Positions 1-9,084 of a stretch of DNA of 64,000 nucleotides are shown here, in pieces. The stretch comes from Arthrobacter caoxuetaonis (lineage in GTDB: Bacteria; Actinomycetota; Actinomycetes; Actinomycetales; Micrococcaceae), in NCBI RefSeq assembly GCF_023921125.1, contig NZ_CP099466.1, forward strand, positions 310,001 to 374,000, given 5' to 3'. The notes beneath the pieces were generated by a model that was not told where the DNA came from, ran no database searches, and worked only from the letters and a program-made list of their open reading frames with translations. Position numbers and translations under genes: made by a program. The stretch's first letter is position 1. Every line of letters starts with the position of its first letter.

Positions 1-77
1 GGCCAGCAGACCATGCCGGCGCCGATCCCGCCCGCACGAAGCCGCAGAGCCGCGGGACTGCCGGCGAGAAGGTCCAG

Positions 78-3000
78 GTGTTCAGCCGCACGGTCCTCGC
101 GCCCGATCGCGCCGTCTACTACGGAGGGCCCGCAACGGAACAGCGGACCCTCGTCGACATCTTCAACCACACCGCAGCCGCCTACCCCTCCGCGCCCGCC
201 CTCGATGACGGTACCGATCCGCTCACCTATTCCGAGCTGGAAGAACGTGTCCAGGCCCTTGCGCGCAAACTGTGGTCGGCCAGCATCGGCGCCGGCGACC
301 GGGTGGGCATCCTTGTCCCGTCCGGGTCGGCCGATCTCTACGTCGCCATCCTCGGAGTGCTGGTTTCCGGTGCGGCTTATGTTCCGGTGGACGCCGATGA
401 ACCAGCCGGACGGGCGGAAACCGTCTGGGAAGAAGGCGGCGTCTGTGCCGTGATCGGTGAAGGACTCCAGCTGGCCATCCGGCAGGGAGTACCCATCCGG
501 GGCAACGGACCGGCTCCCCACCCCGAAGACGATGCGTGGATCATCTTCACCTCCGGGTCCACCGGCAAGCCCAAGGGCGTTGCCGTCACCCACCGCTCTG
601 CGGCCGCACTGGTCGACGCTGAATCCCGGCTCTACTGCGTAGACGCGCCGCTGAGCCCCGGTGACCGGGTCCTGGCAGGACTCTCTGTAGCCTTCGATGC
701 TTCGTGTGAGGAAATGTGGCTTGCCTGGGCGCACGGTGCCTGCCTGGTTCCAGCCCCGCGGTCAGTGGTGCGGTCCATCATCGACCTTGGGCCGTGGCTG
801 GAAGAACGCCGGATCACCGCCGTTTCCACCGTGCCAACCCTTGCCTCGGTCTGGCCGGCGGAAACCGTGAGCCGGATCCGCCTGCTGATCTTCGGCGGCG
901 AAGCCTGCCCGCCGGAACTCGGCACCCGGCTCTCCGGTCCGGGCCGGGAAGTCTGGAACACCTACGGACCCACAGAAGCAACAGTCATTGCCTGCGCGGC
1001 TCCCCTGGACGGATCGACCCCGGTCCGCATCGGCCTGCCGATCGAAGGCTGGGACCTTGCCGTCGTCGATCCCGACGGCAACCCCGTGCCTTGGGGTGAG
1101 GAGGGCGAACTGGTGATTGGCGGCGTCGGACTGGCGCGTTATCTCGATCCGGGCATCAACGCCGAGAAGTACGCCCCGCTGCCCTCGCTCGGCTGGAACC
1201 GCGCCTACCGCAGCGGCGACAGGGTCCGGGCTGACCGGGAGGGGCTGGTCTTCGCCGGCCGCCTGGATGAACAGGTCAAGCTTGCCGGCCGGCGGGTGGA
1301 ACTCGGCGAAATCGACACCGCACTGGCATCCCTTCCGGGTGTTGCCAGCGCGGCCGCCGCGGTCCAGACCACTGCCAGCGGCAATGAAGTCCTGGTCGGC
1401 TTCCTCGTCGAATCCGAGGAAGGGAGCGTCGATCTGGCGGCAGCCCGGGAACACCTGAGCATCCACCTGCCCGCAACTTTGGTCCCTACCCTTCGGATCA
1501 TCGCTGAACTTCCCATGAAGACTTCCGGCAAAGTGGACCGCAAGGCCCTGAGCGTGCCGGAGACAGCGGTGGAACAGCAGCTGGACGTCGAGGTTGAGCT
1601 GAACGCGGACCTGCGCTGGCTGGCCCAGCGCTGGACGGACCTGCTCGGGCCCCAGCAGCTCACCAAGGACAGCGACTTTTTTGCCCTTGGCGGAGCGAGC
1701 CTTGCAGCAGCGCAGCTGGTATCAGCGCTCCGGGAGCGCTACCCCAAGGTCTCAATCGCAGACATTTACGCACACCCCTCCCTGACGGCAATGGCCGCCA
1801 GGCTCCGTGAAACTACGGACGACGGCGCTGCGAAGCGCCAGGTCCCGGCCACCCCCTGGTGGACCGGACTGGTGCAGGCACCCCTGATCGCCGGCCTGTA
1901 CGGAATCACCGGCCTGCGCTACGTCACCGGTATTGCGCTTGTGTGCTGGGTGATGAGCAATGTCCTCGCCACGCCGTGGACGCCGGATCCTCCGCTGCTT
2001 CCCCTGCTGGCAGCCTGGGTGGTGCTGTACAGCCTTCCGGCCCGCATGTTCGGAGCAGTCCTGGCCTGCCGGGCGTTACTCTTCCGGATCCGGCCGGGTG
2101 TCTATGCCCGGGGCGGCGGAACGCACCTGCGCCTGTGGGCTGCGGAACGGATCGTCACCTACGCGAAGCTTGAACCGATCATGGGCACGCCGATGGGCAT
2201 CTGGTACGCCCGCGCACTGGGCTGCGGCATTGGCTCCGGCGTCCACCTCGAAGCCATGCCTCCGGTCACAGGCCTGGCGGAGATCGAGGACGGTGCGGCC
2301 GTCGAGTATGAAGCCGATCTGGCAGGGCACTGGCTGGACGGCCATGTGCTGCACATCGGACACGTGCGGATTGGAGAGAACAGCCGGATCGGTACCCGTT
2401 CAACCGTCATGGGAAATGCCCAGGTGGGCGCAGGCGCGGAGGTTGAACCCGGAACGTTCGTCTCCGGCGTCGTTCCCCCCGGGGAAAAATGGTCGGGTTC
2501 GCCCATGGAATACGTGGGCTCGGCCGGAGAAGGCTGGCCGCGTGCCGCGGCTGCGAACGAGGAATCTTCCATCCCGGTCAAGCTGCTTTACGCAGCAGGC
2601 CTGGGATGGATGACGGTGATGACGTTTCTGGCCATCCTCCCGGGGTCGATGCTGGTGCTCCTGCTCCTGCAGGATGCGGAGCAGCTGGGGCCAGCGCTTC
2701 TGGAACTGGCACTCTGGGCCCCCGTGTTCGTGGTGCTGACCATGGGAACCTACCTGGCGCTCACCATCTTCTCGGTCAGGATGCTGGCCTCCCTGCTCCC
2801 GCCCGGAATCCACCGGCTCGACAGCAGTGCCGGCTGGGCCGCATGGCTGTCCAACCAGTTGCTGGCCAAGAGCCTCATTTCCATGTATCCGCTGTACGCA
2901 GGACTGCTGACGCCGGTCTGGATGGAATGGCTGGGCGCCAAGGTGGGCAAAAACGCCGAGATCTCCACGGTGGAGACCATTCCGCACCTGACGTCAGTGG

Positions 3001-4055
3001 GAGACCGCTCCTTCCTGGCAGACCATTCGATGGTTTCGGCGGCGCGTGTCCGGCAAGGATGGCTGCACCTGGGTCCAACCTCGGTGGGTGAGAAATCCTT
3101 CGTCGGGAACTCAGGCATTGTGGGAGCAGATACGGCGGTGCCGGATAACGCACTCATCGCCGTCCTCTCATCGGCGCCCAGGGACATGCCGGAGAACTCC
3201 TCCTGGTTTGGCCGGCCGCCGGTGGAGCTGCCACGCCCGGTCGAAGAGGGCGATTCCTCGCGGACCTATGAGCCGCCAATGAAGCTGCGCCTGGCCCGTG
3301 CGGCCGTCGAGACGTGCCGCCTCATTCCAGCCGTACTTACCGTTTGGCTGGCGCTCGCCACCGTTTACGTCCTGGCAGCCATCTCCGAGACCGCAGGGCT
3401 GCTTCCGGCAGTGCTCCTTTCCGGTCCGATCCTGCTGTTCAGCGGCATTGTGGCGTGCCTGACAGCGATCATGGCCAAATGGCTGCTGCTTGGCCAGTTC
3501 CGGACCTCCGAACATCCGCTCTGGAGTTCCTTCGTCTGGCGCAACGAACTGGCTGATGTCTTCTCGGAATCGCTCGCTGTCCCCGGCCTGGTGCGGATGT
3601 CCCTTGGCACGCCCATGCTCAACGCCTGGCTGCGCTGGATGGGCGCAGATATTGGCCGGGGGGTCTGGTGCGAGACGTGGTGGCTGCCGGAGTTCGACCT
3701 CATCGAAATCGGCAGCGGAGCCAGCATCAACCGCGGCACTGTCCTGCAGACGCACCTCTTCCATGACCGCATCATGCGGCTGGACCGTGTGCGGATCGGT
3801 GCCGGGGCCACCCTGGGTCCCAACAGCATTGTGCTGCCGGGCAGCGCCATCGAAGAGGGTGCCACCGTAGGCTGCTGTTCGTTGGTGATGCGTGAAGAGA
3901 GCGTCCCGGCGCACAGCACCTGGTACGGGAACCCACTGACTCACTGGGATGCGTCAGCGACATCCGCTGCTGCTCCCGTGCACCGGGACGCCGTTCCCCA
4001 CGGCAACGCCCGCCGGACGCATGGCCGCCGCCGTGCCGTGACGCCTTCACGATAG
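78..4055 (+). CDS. Pls/PosA-family membrane NRPS (poly-lysine synthetase-like)
   Basis: Single-module synthetase of 1325 residues, close to the length I recall for Streptomyces epsilon-poly-L-lysine synthetase. Order seen: adenylation domain (about 25-490, with TSGSTGKPKG, YGPTE and the terminal SGKVDRK), carrier domain with LGGAS (phosphopantetheine Ser about 541), then six hydrophobic helices (about 606-634, 638-669, 832-864, 873-907, 1082-1108, 1109-1138) enclosing three tandem hexapeptide-repeat domains (about 704-815, 945-1049, 1178-1288). There is no condensation or thioesterase domain. This is the architecture of enzymes that polymerise a basic amino acid at the membrane. Alignment by eye to GrsA gives pocket residues D-A-E-S-I-G-T-V-I, plus the conserved Lys; the acidic third position suits a cationic side chain. 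The frame is open to the left edge, so GTG at 78 may not be the true start. The stop lies within the Shine-Dalgarno of dapA. Confidence 0.9.
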   Translation: MFSRTVLAPDRAVYYGGPATEQRTLVDIFNHTAAAYPSAPALDDGTDPLTYSELEERVQALARKLWSASIGAGDRVGILVPSGSADLYVAILGVLVSGAAYVPVDADEPAGRAETVWEEGGVCAVIGEGLQLAIRQGVPIRGNGPAPHPEDDAWIIFTSGSTGKPKGVAVTHRSAAALVDAESRLYCVDAPLSPGDRVLAGLSVAFDASCEEMWLAWAHGACLVPAPRSVVRSIIDLGPWLEERRITAVSTVPTLASVWPAETVSRIRLLIFGGEACPPELGTRLSGPGREVWNTYGPTEATVIACAAPLDGSTPVRIGLPIEGWDLAVVDPDGNPVPWGEEGELVIGGVGLARYLDPGINAEKYAPLPSLGWNRAYRSGDRVRADREGLVFAGRLDEQVKLAGRRVELGEIDTALASLPGVASAAAAVQTTASGNEVLVGFLVESEEGSVDLAAAREHLSIHLPATLVPTLRIIAELPMKTSGKVDRKALSVPETAVEQQLDVEVELNADLRWLAQRWTDLLGPQQLTKDSDFFALGGASLAAAQLVSALRERYPKVSIADIYAHPSLTAMAARLRETTDDGAAKRQVPATPWWTGLVQAPLIAGLYGITGLRYVTGIALVCWVMSNVLATPWTPDPPLLPLLAAWVVLYSLPARMFGAVLACRALLFRIRPGVYARGGGTHLRLWAAERIVTYAKLEPIMGTPMGIWYARALGCGIGSGVHLEAMPPVTGLAEIEDGAAVEYEADLAGHWLDGHVLHIGHVRIGENSRIGTRSTVMGNAQVGAGAEVEPGTFVSGVVPPGEKWSGSPMEYVGSAGEGWPRAAAANEESSIPVKLLYAAGLGWMTVMTFLAILPGSMLVLLLLQDAEQLGPALLELALWAPVFVVLTMGTYLALTIFSVRMLASLLPPGIHRLDSSAGWAAWLSNQLLAKSLISMYPLYAGLLTPVWMEWLGAKVGKNAEISTVETIPHLTSVGDRSFLADHSMVSAARVRQGWLHLGPTSVGEKSFVGNSGIVGADTAVPDNALIAVLSSAPRDMPENSSWFGRPPVELPRPVEEGDSSRTYEPPMKLRLARAAVETCRLIPAVLTVWLALATVYVLAAISETAGLLPAVLLSGPILLFSGIVACLTAIMAKWLLLGQFRTSEHPLWSSFVWRNELADVFSESLAVPGLVRMSLGTPMLNAWLRWMGADIGRGVWCETWWLPEFDLIEIGSGASINRGTVLQTHLFHDRIMRLDRVRIGAGATLGPNSIVLPGSAIEEGATVGCCSLVMREESVPAHSTWYGNPLTHWDASATSAAAPVHRDAVPHGNARRTHGRRRAVTPSR

Positions 4056-4064
4056 GAGAGAAAG

Positions 4065-5006
4065 ATGTTCAGCCCAGCACAGACCGCCAAGTCGCAGCTC
4101 GCCGAAATCGCGTTTGGACGCATCCTGACGGCCATGGTGACGCCGTTCACCACAGCAGGCAAGCTGGACCAGGCCGGTGCGGGGGACCTCGCCCGGTGGC
4201 TCTGCCGGGACGGATTCAATGACGGAGTGGTAGTCAACGGCACTACCGGAGAATCCTTTGCGACGTCGAACTGGGAGAAGGCGTCCATGATCCATGCGGC
4301 ATCCATGGCGTTGCAGGGGACCGGGCGCAAGGTGATCGCCGGGGTGGGCTCCGGCGACACGGCACACAGCATCACGCTCGCCCAGGAAGCAGCTGACCAG
4401 TACGCCGATGGCCTGCTGGTGGTCGCACCCTATTACTCTCGGCCCTCGCAGGCCGGCCTGCTGCGGCACTTCCTCGCGGTGGCTGACAGCACCGACTTGC
4501 CCGTGATGCTCTACGACATCCCGAAGCGGACCGGCGTCGCGATCAGCGAGGAGACTTTGGCAGCCGCGGCGCAGCATCCCCGCATCGTCGCCGTCAAGGA
4601 CGCCAAAGGCGACCTGGAATCCACGTCCCGGGTCATCGCCGAGACGGGGCTGGTGTACTACTCCGGCGACGATGCGCTCAACTTGCCGCTGCTTTCGGTC
4701 GGAGCGTCCGGATTCGTTTCGGTGGTCGGCCACTTTGCCGCACGGGAGCTTCGTGCGCTTTTGTCGGCGTACTCGGCGGGGCGGGTCGGAGAGGCACTGG
4801 ATACCCATCGCCGCCTGCTGCCGACCTATGCGGGCACGTTCCGCTGCCCGGGGGCGGCCTCCGTCAAGGCAATGCTGAACCGGCTCGGCCTGCCGTCCGG
4901 TCCGGTGCGGCTGCCGCTGGTTGACCTCACGCAGGCCGAACTGGAGCGCTTTCTGCAGGACGTGCACAGTTCAGGCCTGCTGCCTGAGCCGGTGCCGGTC
5001 CAATGA
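4065..5006 (+). CDS. dapA: 4-hydroxy-tetrahydrodipicolinate synthase
   Basis: Class I aldolase of the DHDPS family, 313 residues. It condenses pyruvate with aspartate semialdehyde, the entry step to diaminopimelate and lysine. Visible signatures are the TTGES loop near residue 60, the catalytic Tyr in LYDIPKRTG (about 150) and the Schiff-base Lys in VAVKDAKGD (about 178). ATG 4065 has an AGGAGAG ribosome site that begins inside the stop of the synthetase gene, and its own stop overlaps the next ATG. Tight coupling to a poly-lysine-type synthetase suggests a dedicated precursor supply, and it may be a second paralogue beside a housekeeping dapA elsewhere. Related family members act on other keto acids, so the exact substrate is inferred. 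Confidence 0.88.
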   Translation: MFSPAQTAKSQLAEIAFGRILTAMVTPFTTAGKLDQAGAGDLARWLCRDGFNDGVVVNGTTGESFATSNWEKASMIHAASMALQGTGRKVIAGVGSGDTAHSITLAQEAADQYADGLLVVAPYYSRPSQAGLLRHFLAVADSTDLPVMLYDIPKRTGVAISEETLAAAAQHPRIVAVKDAKGDLESTSRVIAETGLVYYSGDDALNLPLLSVGASGFVSVVGHFAARELRALLSAYSAGRVGEALDTHRRLLPTYAGTFRCPGAASVKAMLNRLGLPSGPVRLPLVDLTQAELERFLQDVHSSGLLPEPVPVQ

Positions 5007-6358
5007 CCGCAGACCAGGGCCCTCGGAACAGGTCAAACCATAAGCATGCCGCCGGGCGGCCTCCGGTCACCGGCGGACAGACGGCACGCAAGGACAGGCT
5101 GTCCGGGGTGGACGCTGCCCGCGGGGTTGCCTTGCTGGCCATGATCGCCATCCACATCCTCCCCGCGTGGAACGACGAGTTTGCGCCGACGCTCGTCTGG
5201 TCTGCCTTCGCCGGGCGCGGCGTCGCACTGTTTGCGCTCCTCGCCGGACTGTCCCTGGCCCTGAGCTCCGGAGGAGCCCGGCGGCTCGACGGCGACCGCC
5301 TGTCGGCGGCCCGCGCCGGGATCGCCGTGCGCGCCGCAATCATCCTGGGCATCGGCCTCCTGCTGGGCTACCTGGACATCACGGCCCAGGTGATCCTGGC
5401 CTACTACGGGGTCATGTTCCTGTTGGCCTTACCGCTGCTGCGGCTCTCTGCCCGGTCGCTGACGGTGCTGGCCGCGGCGGTGGCCATGGTGTTCCCCTTC
5501 ATCATGCAGGGGCTGCGGGACTACCTGCCCGAACCCCCGCCCGGACAGCCGACCCTCACAGGCCTGTTCACGGACTTCGGCGCACAGGTCCCGCAGCTCC
5601 TGCTGACCGGGACCTACCCCGCACTGCCGTGGATGGCATACATCTGCGCCGGGCTGGCGATCGGACGCTTGGACCTGCGCAGCCGCAAGGTCCAGTCGGG
5701 ACTCCTTGCGAGCGGGTGCGGGCTGGCCCTGCTGACCACCTTGGTTTCCGCCTTCCTGCTTGGCCCCGCCGGAGGACGCAGCGCCCTGGAAGAGCTGAAC
5801 GGCGGCGGCAGCACCGGTGCGGAAGCGGTCTACGACATCCTCGTCTGGGGGCCGGACCCCACGCTGCCCACGGATTCGTGGTGGTGGCTGGCCGGGCTGG
5901 CTCCCTATTCAAGTACTCCCGTGGTCATCCTGAACACGATCGGCCTCTCGGCTGCGCTGCTGGCACTCCTGCTGCTCGTTGGCCCCCGGATTGAGCGGTT
6001 CCTGGCACCCCTGGCCGCAATGGGGACCATGACGCTCACGCTCTACAGTGCCCACCTGCTCCTGCTGGCTACGGGACTGCTCACCGGTCTCCCGTGGCTT
6101 GCCCTTCTCCTGCATATCGGACTGGCAGCGGCCTTCGCCCTGCTCTGGCGTCCCAGGATGGGACAGGGCCCGTTGGAACGGCTGGTCTCGGCGGCGGTAT
6201 CCCGCGTCCGGGCTGCGGTATTGTCCAGGAAACAGCACCGTTCCGGAGACACGTTGCCGTCGCCGCAGGAGGAACCGGTGCCGCCAGGCCCTCGCAACAG
6301 GGGCAGCCGGCATCGGGCTGGCCTGCAGGATACCGATCCGCCCGGGCAGCACCGGTGA
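5003..6358 (+). CDS. DUF418/acyltransferase-like polytopic membrane protein
   Basis: 451 residues with about ten hydrophobic segments. The N-terminal motif RLSGVDAARGVALLAMIAIH (residues about 32-51) is the hallmark of the DUF418/DUF1624 group related to membrane-bound acyltransferases such as heparan-alpha-glucosaminide N-acetyltransferase. About 45 C-terminal residues are basic and hydrophilic, probably cytoplasmic. ATG overlaps the dapA stop (ATGA), so translation is coupled. In this operon it could acylate, cap or transport the polymer made by the upstream synthetase. That role is inference from position only; the family assignment is moderately secure. Confidence 0.75.
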   Translation: MTADQGPRNRSNHKHAAGRPPVTGGQTARKDRLSGVDAARGVALLAMIAIHILPAWNDEFAPTLVWSAFAGRGVALFALLAGLSLALSSGGARRLDGDRLSAARAGIAVRAAIILGIGLLLGYLDITAQVILAYYGVMFLLALPLLRLSARSLTVLAAAVAMVFPFIMQGLRDYLPEPPPGQPTLTGLFTDFGAQVPQLLLTGTYPALPWMAYICAGLAIGRLDLRSRKVQSGLLASGCGLALLTTLVSAFLLGPAGGRSALEELNGGGSTGAEAVYDILVWGPDPTLPTDSWWWLAGLAPYSSTPVVILNTIGLSAALLALLLLVGPRIERFLAPLAAMGTMTLTLYSAHLLLLATGLLTGLPWLALLLHIGLAAAFALLWRPRMGQGPLERLVSAAVSRVRAAVLSRKQHRSGDTLPSPQEEPVPPGPRNRGSRHRAGLQDTDPPGQHR

Positions 6359-7398
6359 CCCCCGCCGCGCACCGGATACAGCGCAGAAGAGCGGTCTTGC
6401 CGATGGCAGCGGCGCTGGTCCTGACGGGGACGGCGCCGCTCCATGCGTCAGAGCACGGTGCCCCGGCCGCCCCGGCGCCCGACGCTGGACAGGTGTCGCC
6501 GGTACCCGGGGTTTCGCCCAATCCCTGTGAACGGCTGACGGCAGGGGAAGTGAAGTTCGCCGTCGGCGGTTCTGCCCGGGTCACCTTCGCCACTGCCGCC
6601 GCTTACGGGAGTACTGCTGTCCTGCTCACCAGCTGTGTGCAAGAGGGGGATGGGAGTTACCGGCAGGAATGGCAGCGGACCGGTTTCGCCGGCCGGAACG
6701 GGTTTGCTCCCCGGGGACGCATGTGGGAAAACACCCTCTTCTCTCCCACGGGATCGTTTACGGTGACCGAGGCACTGGGACGGGAAGACCCTGGAACGGA
6801 ACTGAAGTATTACCAGGTGAATGAGCACTCGCGCTGGGGAGGCGAGGAAGGGCGAACCTACAACCAGTACTTCGAGGGAGAGGGCGGCCAGGCTGATGAG
6901 AACCTCTGGCGCTACATGCAGAGCGGGCTCTACGAACAGGCTGCAGTAATCAATTGGAACCGGCCCCCGGATATGCCCGTCACGCAGGGGGCGTCCTTCG
7001 CGATCTTCCTGCATGCCGGCAACGCCGAGACCTGGGGCTGCATCTCCACGGACCTGGCAACGGTGACGAAGTTCTTGAAGACGGCGGTGCCGGGGGACCG
7101 GATGGTCATGGGAATCCAGGACGACGTCTTTCTCGCTTCAACCGTTCGGTCGGACGCACTGATGGCTGAGCGCGCAGCCGAAGAAGAGGCAGCGGAAAAG
7201 CGTGCAGCCGAACAGCGGGCCGCGGCCCAGCGCGAGGCAGAGGACGCAGCGGCGGAACCGGACTGGGAACCGTACGCCGTCGGCGTGTTCTCCCTGGCAC
7301 TCTTCATCACCTATGTGGCAGCCAAGCTCCGAGGCTCCCGTTCCCGCCCTGAGCAGAGCCCCCGCGCCGAGGCCGAAGAAGAGGCTGCAATCCGTTAG
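6355..7398 (+). CDS. Exported L,D-transpeptidase-like (YkuD) protein
   Basis: I chose GTG 6355, which overlaps the upstream stop (GTGA). It places a signal peptide at the N-terminus (basic RIQRRR, hydrophobic AVLPMAAALVLTGTAPLHA, cleavage before SEHG), giving 347 residues. The C-terminal half of the catalytic region has LHAGNAETWGCIST, with His about 220 and Cys about 229, matching the His and Cys of YkuD L,D-transpeptidases. It is followed by an Ala/Glu-rich coiled coil (about 265-300) and one membrane helix near the C-terminus (about 305-322). The enzyme would therefore be tethered to the outer face of the membrane by its C-terminus. Family members make 3-3 crosslinks or attach molecules to peptidoglycan. 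Linking the operon's product to the wall is an attractive but unproven role. Confidence 0.78.
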   Translation: MTPAAHRIQRRRAVLPMAAALVLTGTAPLHASEHGAPAAPAPDAGQVSPVPGVSPNPCERLTAGEVKFAVGGSARVTFATAAAYGSTAVLLTSCVQEGDGSYRQEWQRTGFAGRNGFAPRGRMWENTLFSPTGSFTVTEALGREDPGTELKYYQVNEHSRWGGEEGRTYNQYFEGEGGQADENLWRYMQSGLYEQAAVINWNRPPDMPVTQGASFAIFLHAGNAETWGCISTDLATVTKFLKTAVPGDRMVMGIQDDVFLASTVRSDALMAERAAEEEAAEKRAAEQRAAAQREAEDAAAEPDWEPYAVGVFSLALFITYVAAKLRGSRSRPEQSPRAEAEEEAAIR

Positions 7399-7460
7399 CT
7401 CGGGAGGCAGTTGCAGGGTGCGGCCTGTCTGGCTGCAGAGCTGCCGATAAACTGGGGACT

Positions 7461-7688
7461 ATGGCGGGCGGGAACAGCTTCGGCGACAGGTCTGAAACCG
7501 GCCGGCGGAACATCGAAGGCCAGGCAGACCTCGATGCGGGATTCGCTGCGGGCAAAGCACTGTATGAAGAACGGATGAAGCTGCTCCCCGGATTGTGGAT
7601 GCCTCCCGCTCCGCCTTGGAACGAATTGCCCGTTGAGGTCCGTGCCCGCTGGCAGCGAACTGCAGCCCAGGCAAAAACCCACGGCTGA
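7461..7688 (+). CDS. Small hypothetical protein
   Basis: 75 residues, soluble, with no signal or membrane segment. The composition is mixed with Trp and Pro residues toward the end (LWMPPAPPWNELP). ATG 7461 is preceded by a weak GGGGA. The frame is clean, follows the L,D-transpeptidase gene by about 60 bases and precedes the M1 peptidase by about 30. I do not recognise the family. Confidence 0.55.
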   Translation: MAGGNSFGDRSETGRRNIEGQADLDAGFAAGKALYEERMKLLPGLWMPPAPPWNELPVEVRARWQRTAAQAKTHG

Positions 7689-7721
7689 CAAAAGCGGTTC
7701 CAGCTGGCAGGATCAGCGCCC

Positions 7722-9044
7722 ATGCGCGCCGTCATTCCTGCCTCTTCCACCCCCGGCTCGGGTACCGGACAGAATTACGTGCCCGGCCACGGGCATCCCC
7801 AGTACTCGGTCTCCCGCTATGAGCTGGAACTGGATTATGACGTCGACTCGAACCGCCTCGAGGCCATCGCCACGCTGCTCGCCGTCGCCGCCGAGCCACT
7901 CGCCGACGTCGTCCTGGACCTTGGCCCGCACCTTACGGTGATCAGGGCGGAGCTCTCAGGTGCTGCGGTTCCCTTCGTCCGCAGCAGCCATCACATGCGG
8001 ATCCTGCTTCCCGGCGCCGTGTCCCGGGGCGCTGTGATGTCCCTTCGGATCACCTACGCCGGGCAGCCGCAGCCGCTGGACGGACCCTGGGGAACTATCG
8101 GATGGGAAGAGCTGGGCGACGGTGTGCTGGTCGCCGGCCAGCCTGCGGGCGCCCCCACATGGTTTCCCTGCAACGACCGCCCTGCGGACAAAGCCTCCTA
8201 CCGGATCACGGTTACGGCCGATGCCGGCTACCGCGTGGTCGCCAACGGAGTCTGCCTTTCCCGGGTTCGGAACGGTGCACGCAGCACCTGGACCTTCGAA
8301 CAGGCCGAACCGATGGCCTCCTACCTGGCCACCGTGCAGATCGGCCGCTATGAACAGGCCGCCATCGGCCGGCGGGAGGTCCTCGTTGCACCGAATTCAC
8401 TCTTGCCGAAAGCCCGGAAAGCCCTGGCCGGACATGAGCGGATGATGGCAGCCTTCGAGCGGTGGTTTGGGCCCTACCCGTTCGCCGGCTACACCGTGGT
8501 GGTGACCGCTGACAAGCTCGAGATCCCGCTGGAAGCCCAGACCCTCACCGTCCTCGGGCGCAATCACCTGGGCAATAAGTCCAGGAGCCTGCTGGCGCAC
8601 GAACTGGCACACCAGTGGTTCGGAAACTCAGTAACGGCCGGCGACTGGCAGGACATCTGGCTGCACGAAGGTTTTGCAACCTACGCCGAGTGGCTGTGGG
8701 CTGAGGAATCCGGCCAGCACACGGCGGACGAGGAGGCCCGCAAGGCCCGCCGCCGGCTGGCGGGATGCCCGCAGGACCTGCGCCTCGCCGATCCCGGTCC
8801 GGAAAGGATGTTCGACGACGTCGTCTACGTGCGGGGAGCGCTGGCACTGCATGCGCTTCGCCGGGCCGGGCCCGACCAGGTGTTCTTCGGCCTCCTGCGC
8901 TCCTGGACGGATACCTTCCGGCACGGCAATGCCACAACGGCGGACTTCCTGGCGCTGGCCGGCCGGGCCTATGCGAATACCCGCACGGTGCCTGCCGCCC
9001 TGCTGGCACCGTGGCTGGCTGATACTGCCCTGCCGCGGCCGTAG
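7722..9044 (+). CDS. M1 family zinc metallopeptidase
   Basis: 440 residues, an aminopeptidase N-like protein shorter than full-length PepN (about 850), so it has the N-terminal saddle and catalytic domains only. Zinc site: HELAHQWFGN with His 293, Glu 294, His 297, and a third ligand Glu 316 in WLHEGFATYAEWL. No signal peptide is evident. It is expected to trim N-terminal residues from peptides in the cytoplasm. The canonical GAMEN exopeptidase motif is replaced near residue 270 by a LEAQTLTVLG-type segment (EIPLEAQTLT), as in many actinobacterial short M1 proteins. Confidence 0.88.
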   Translation: MRAVIPASSTPGSGTGQNYVPGHGHPQYSVSRYELELDYDVDSNRLEAIATLLAVAAEPLADVVLDLGPHLTVIRAELSGAAVPFVRSSHHMRILLPGAVSRGAVMSLRITYAGQPQPLDGPWGTIGWEELGDGVLVAGQPAGAPTWFPCNDRPADKASYRITVTADAGYRVVANGVCLSRVRNGARSTWTFEQAEPMASYLATVQIGRYEQAAIGRREVLVAPNSLLPKARKALAGHERMMAAFERWFGPYPFAGYTVVVTADKLEIPLEAQTLTVLGRNHLGNKSRSLLAHELAHQWFGNSVTAGDWQDIWLHEGFATYAEWLWAEESGQHTADEEARKARRRLAGCPQDLRLADPGPERMFDDVVYVRGALALHALRRAGPDQVFFGLLRSWTDTFRHGNATTADFLALAGRAYANTRTVPAALLAPWLADTALPRP

Positions 9045-9084
9045 CGGATCAGCACACCCGTTTACCTCCGGGGAGAACCGTGGC

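Noticed and set aside
6094..6354. Longer start for the L,D-transpeptidase-like gene
   Set aside because: It would overlap the upstream membrane-protein gene by 265 bases and bury the signal peptide; GTG 6355 overlaps the stop neatly.
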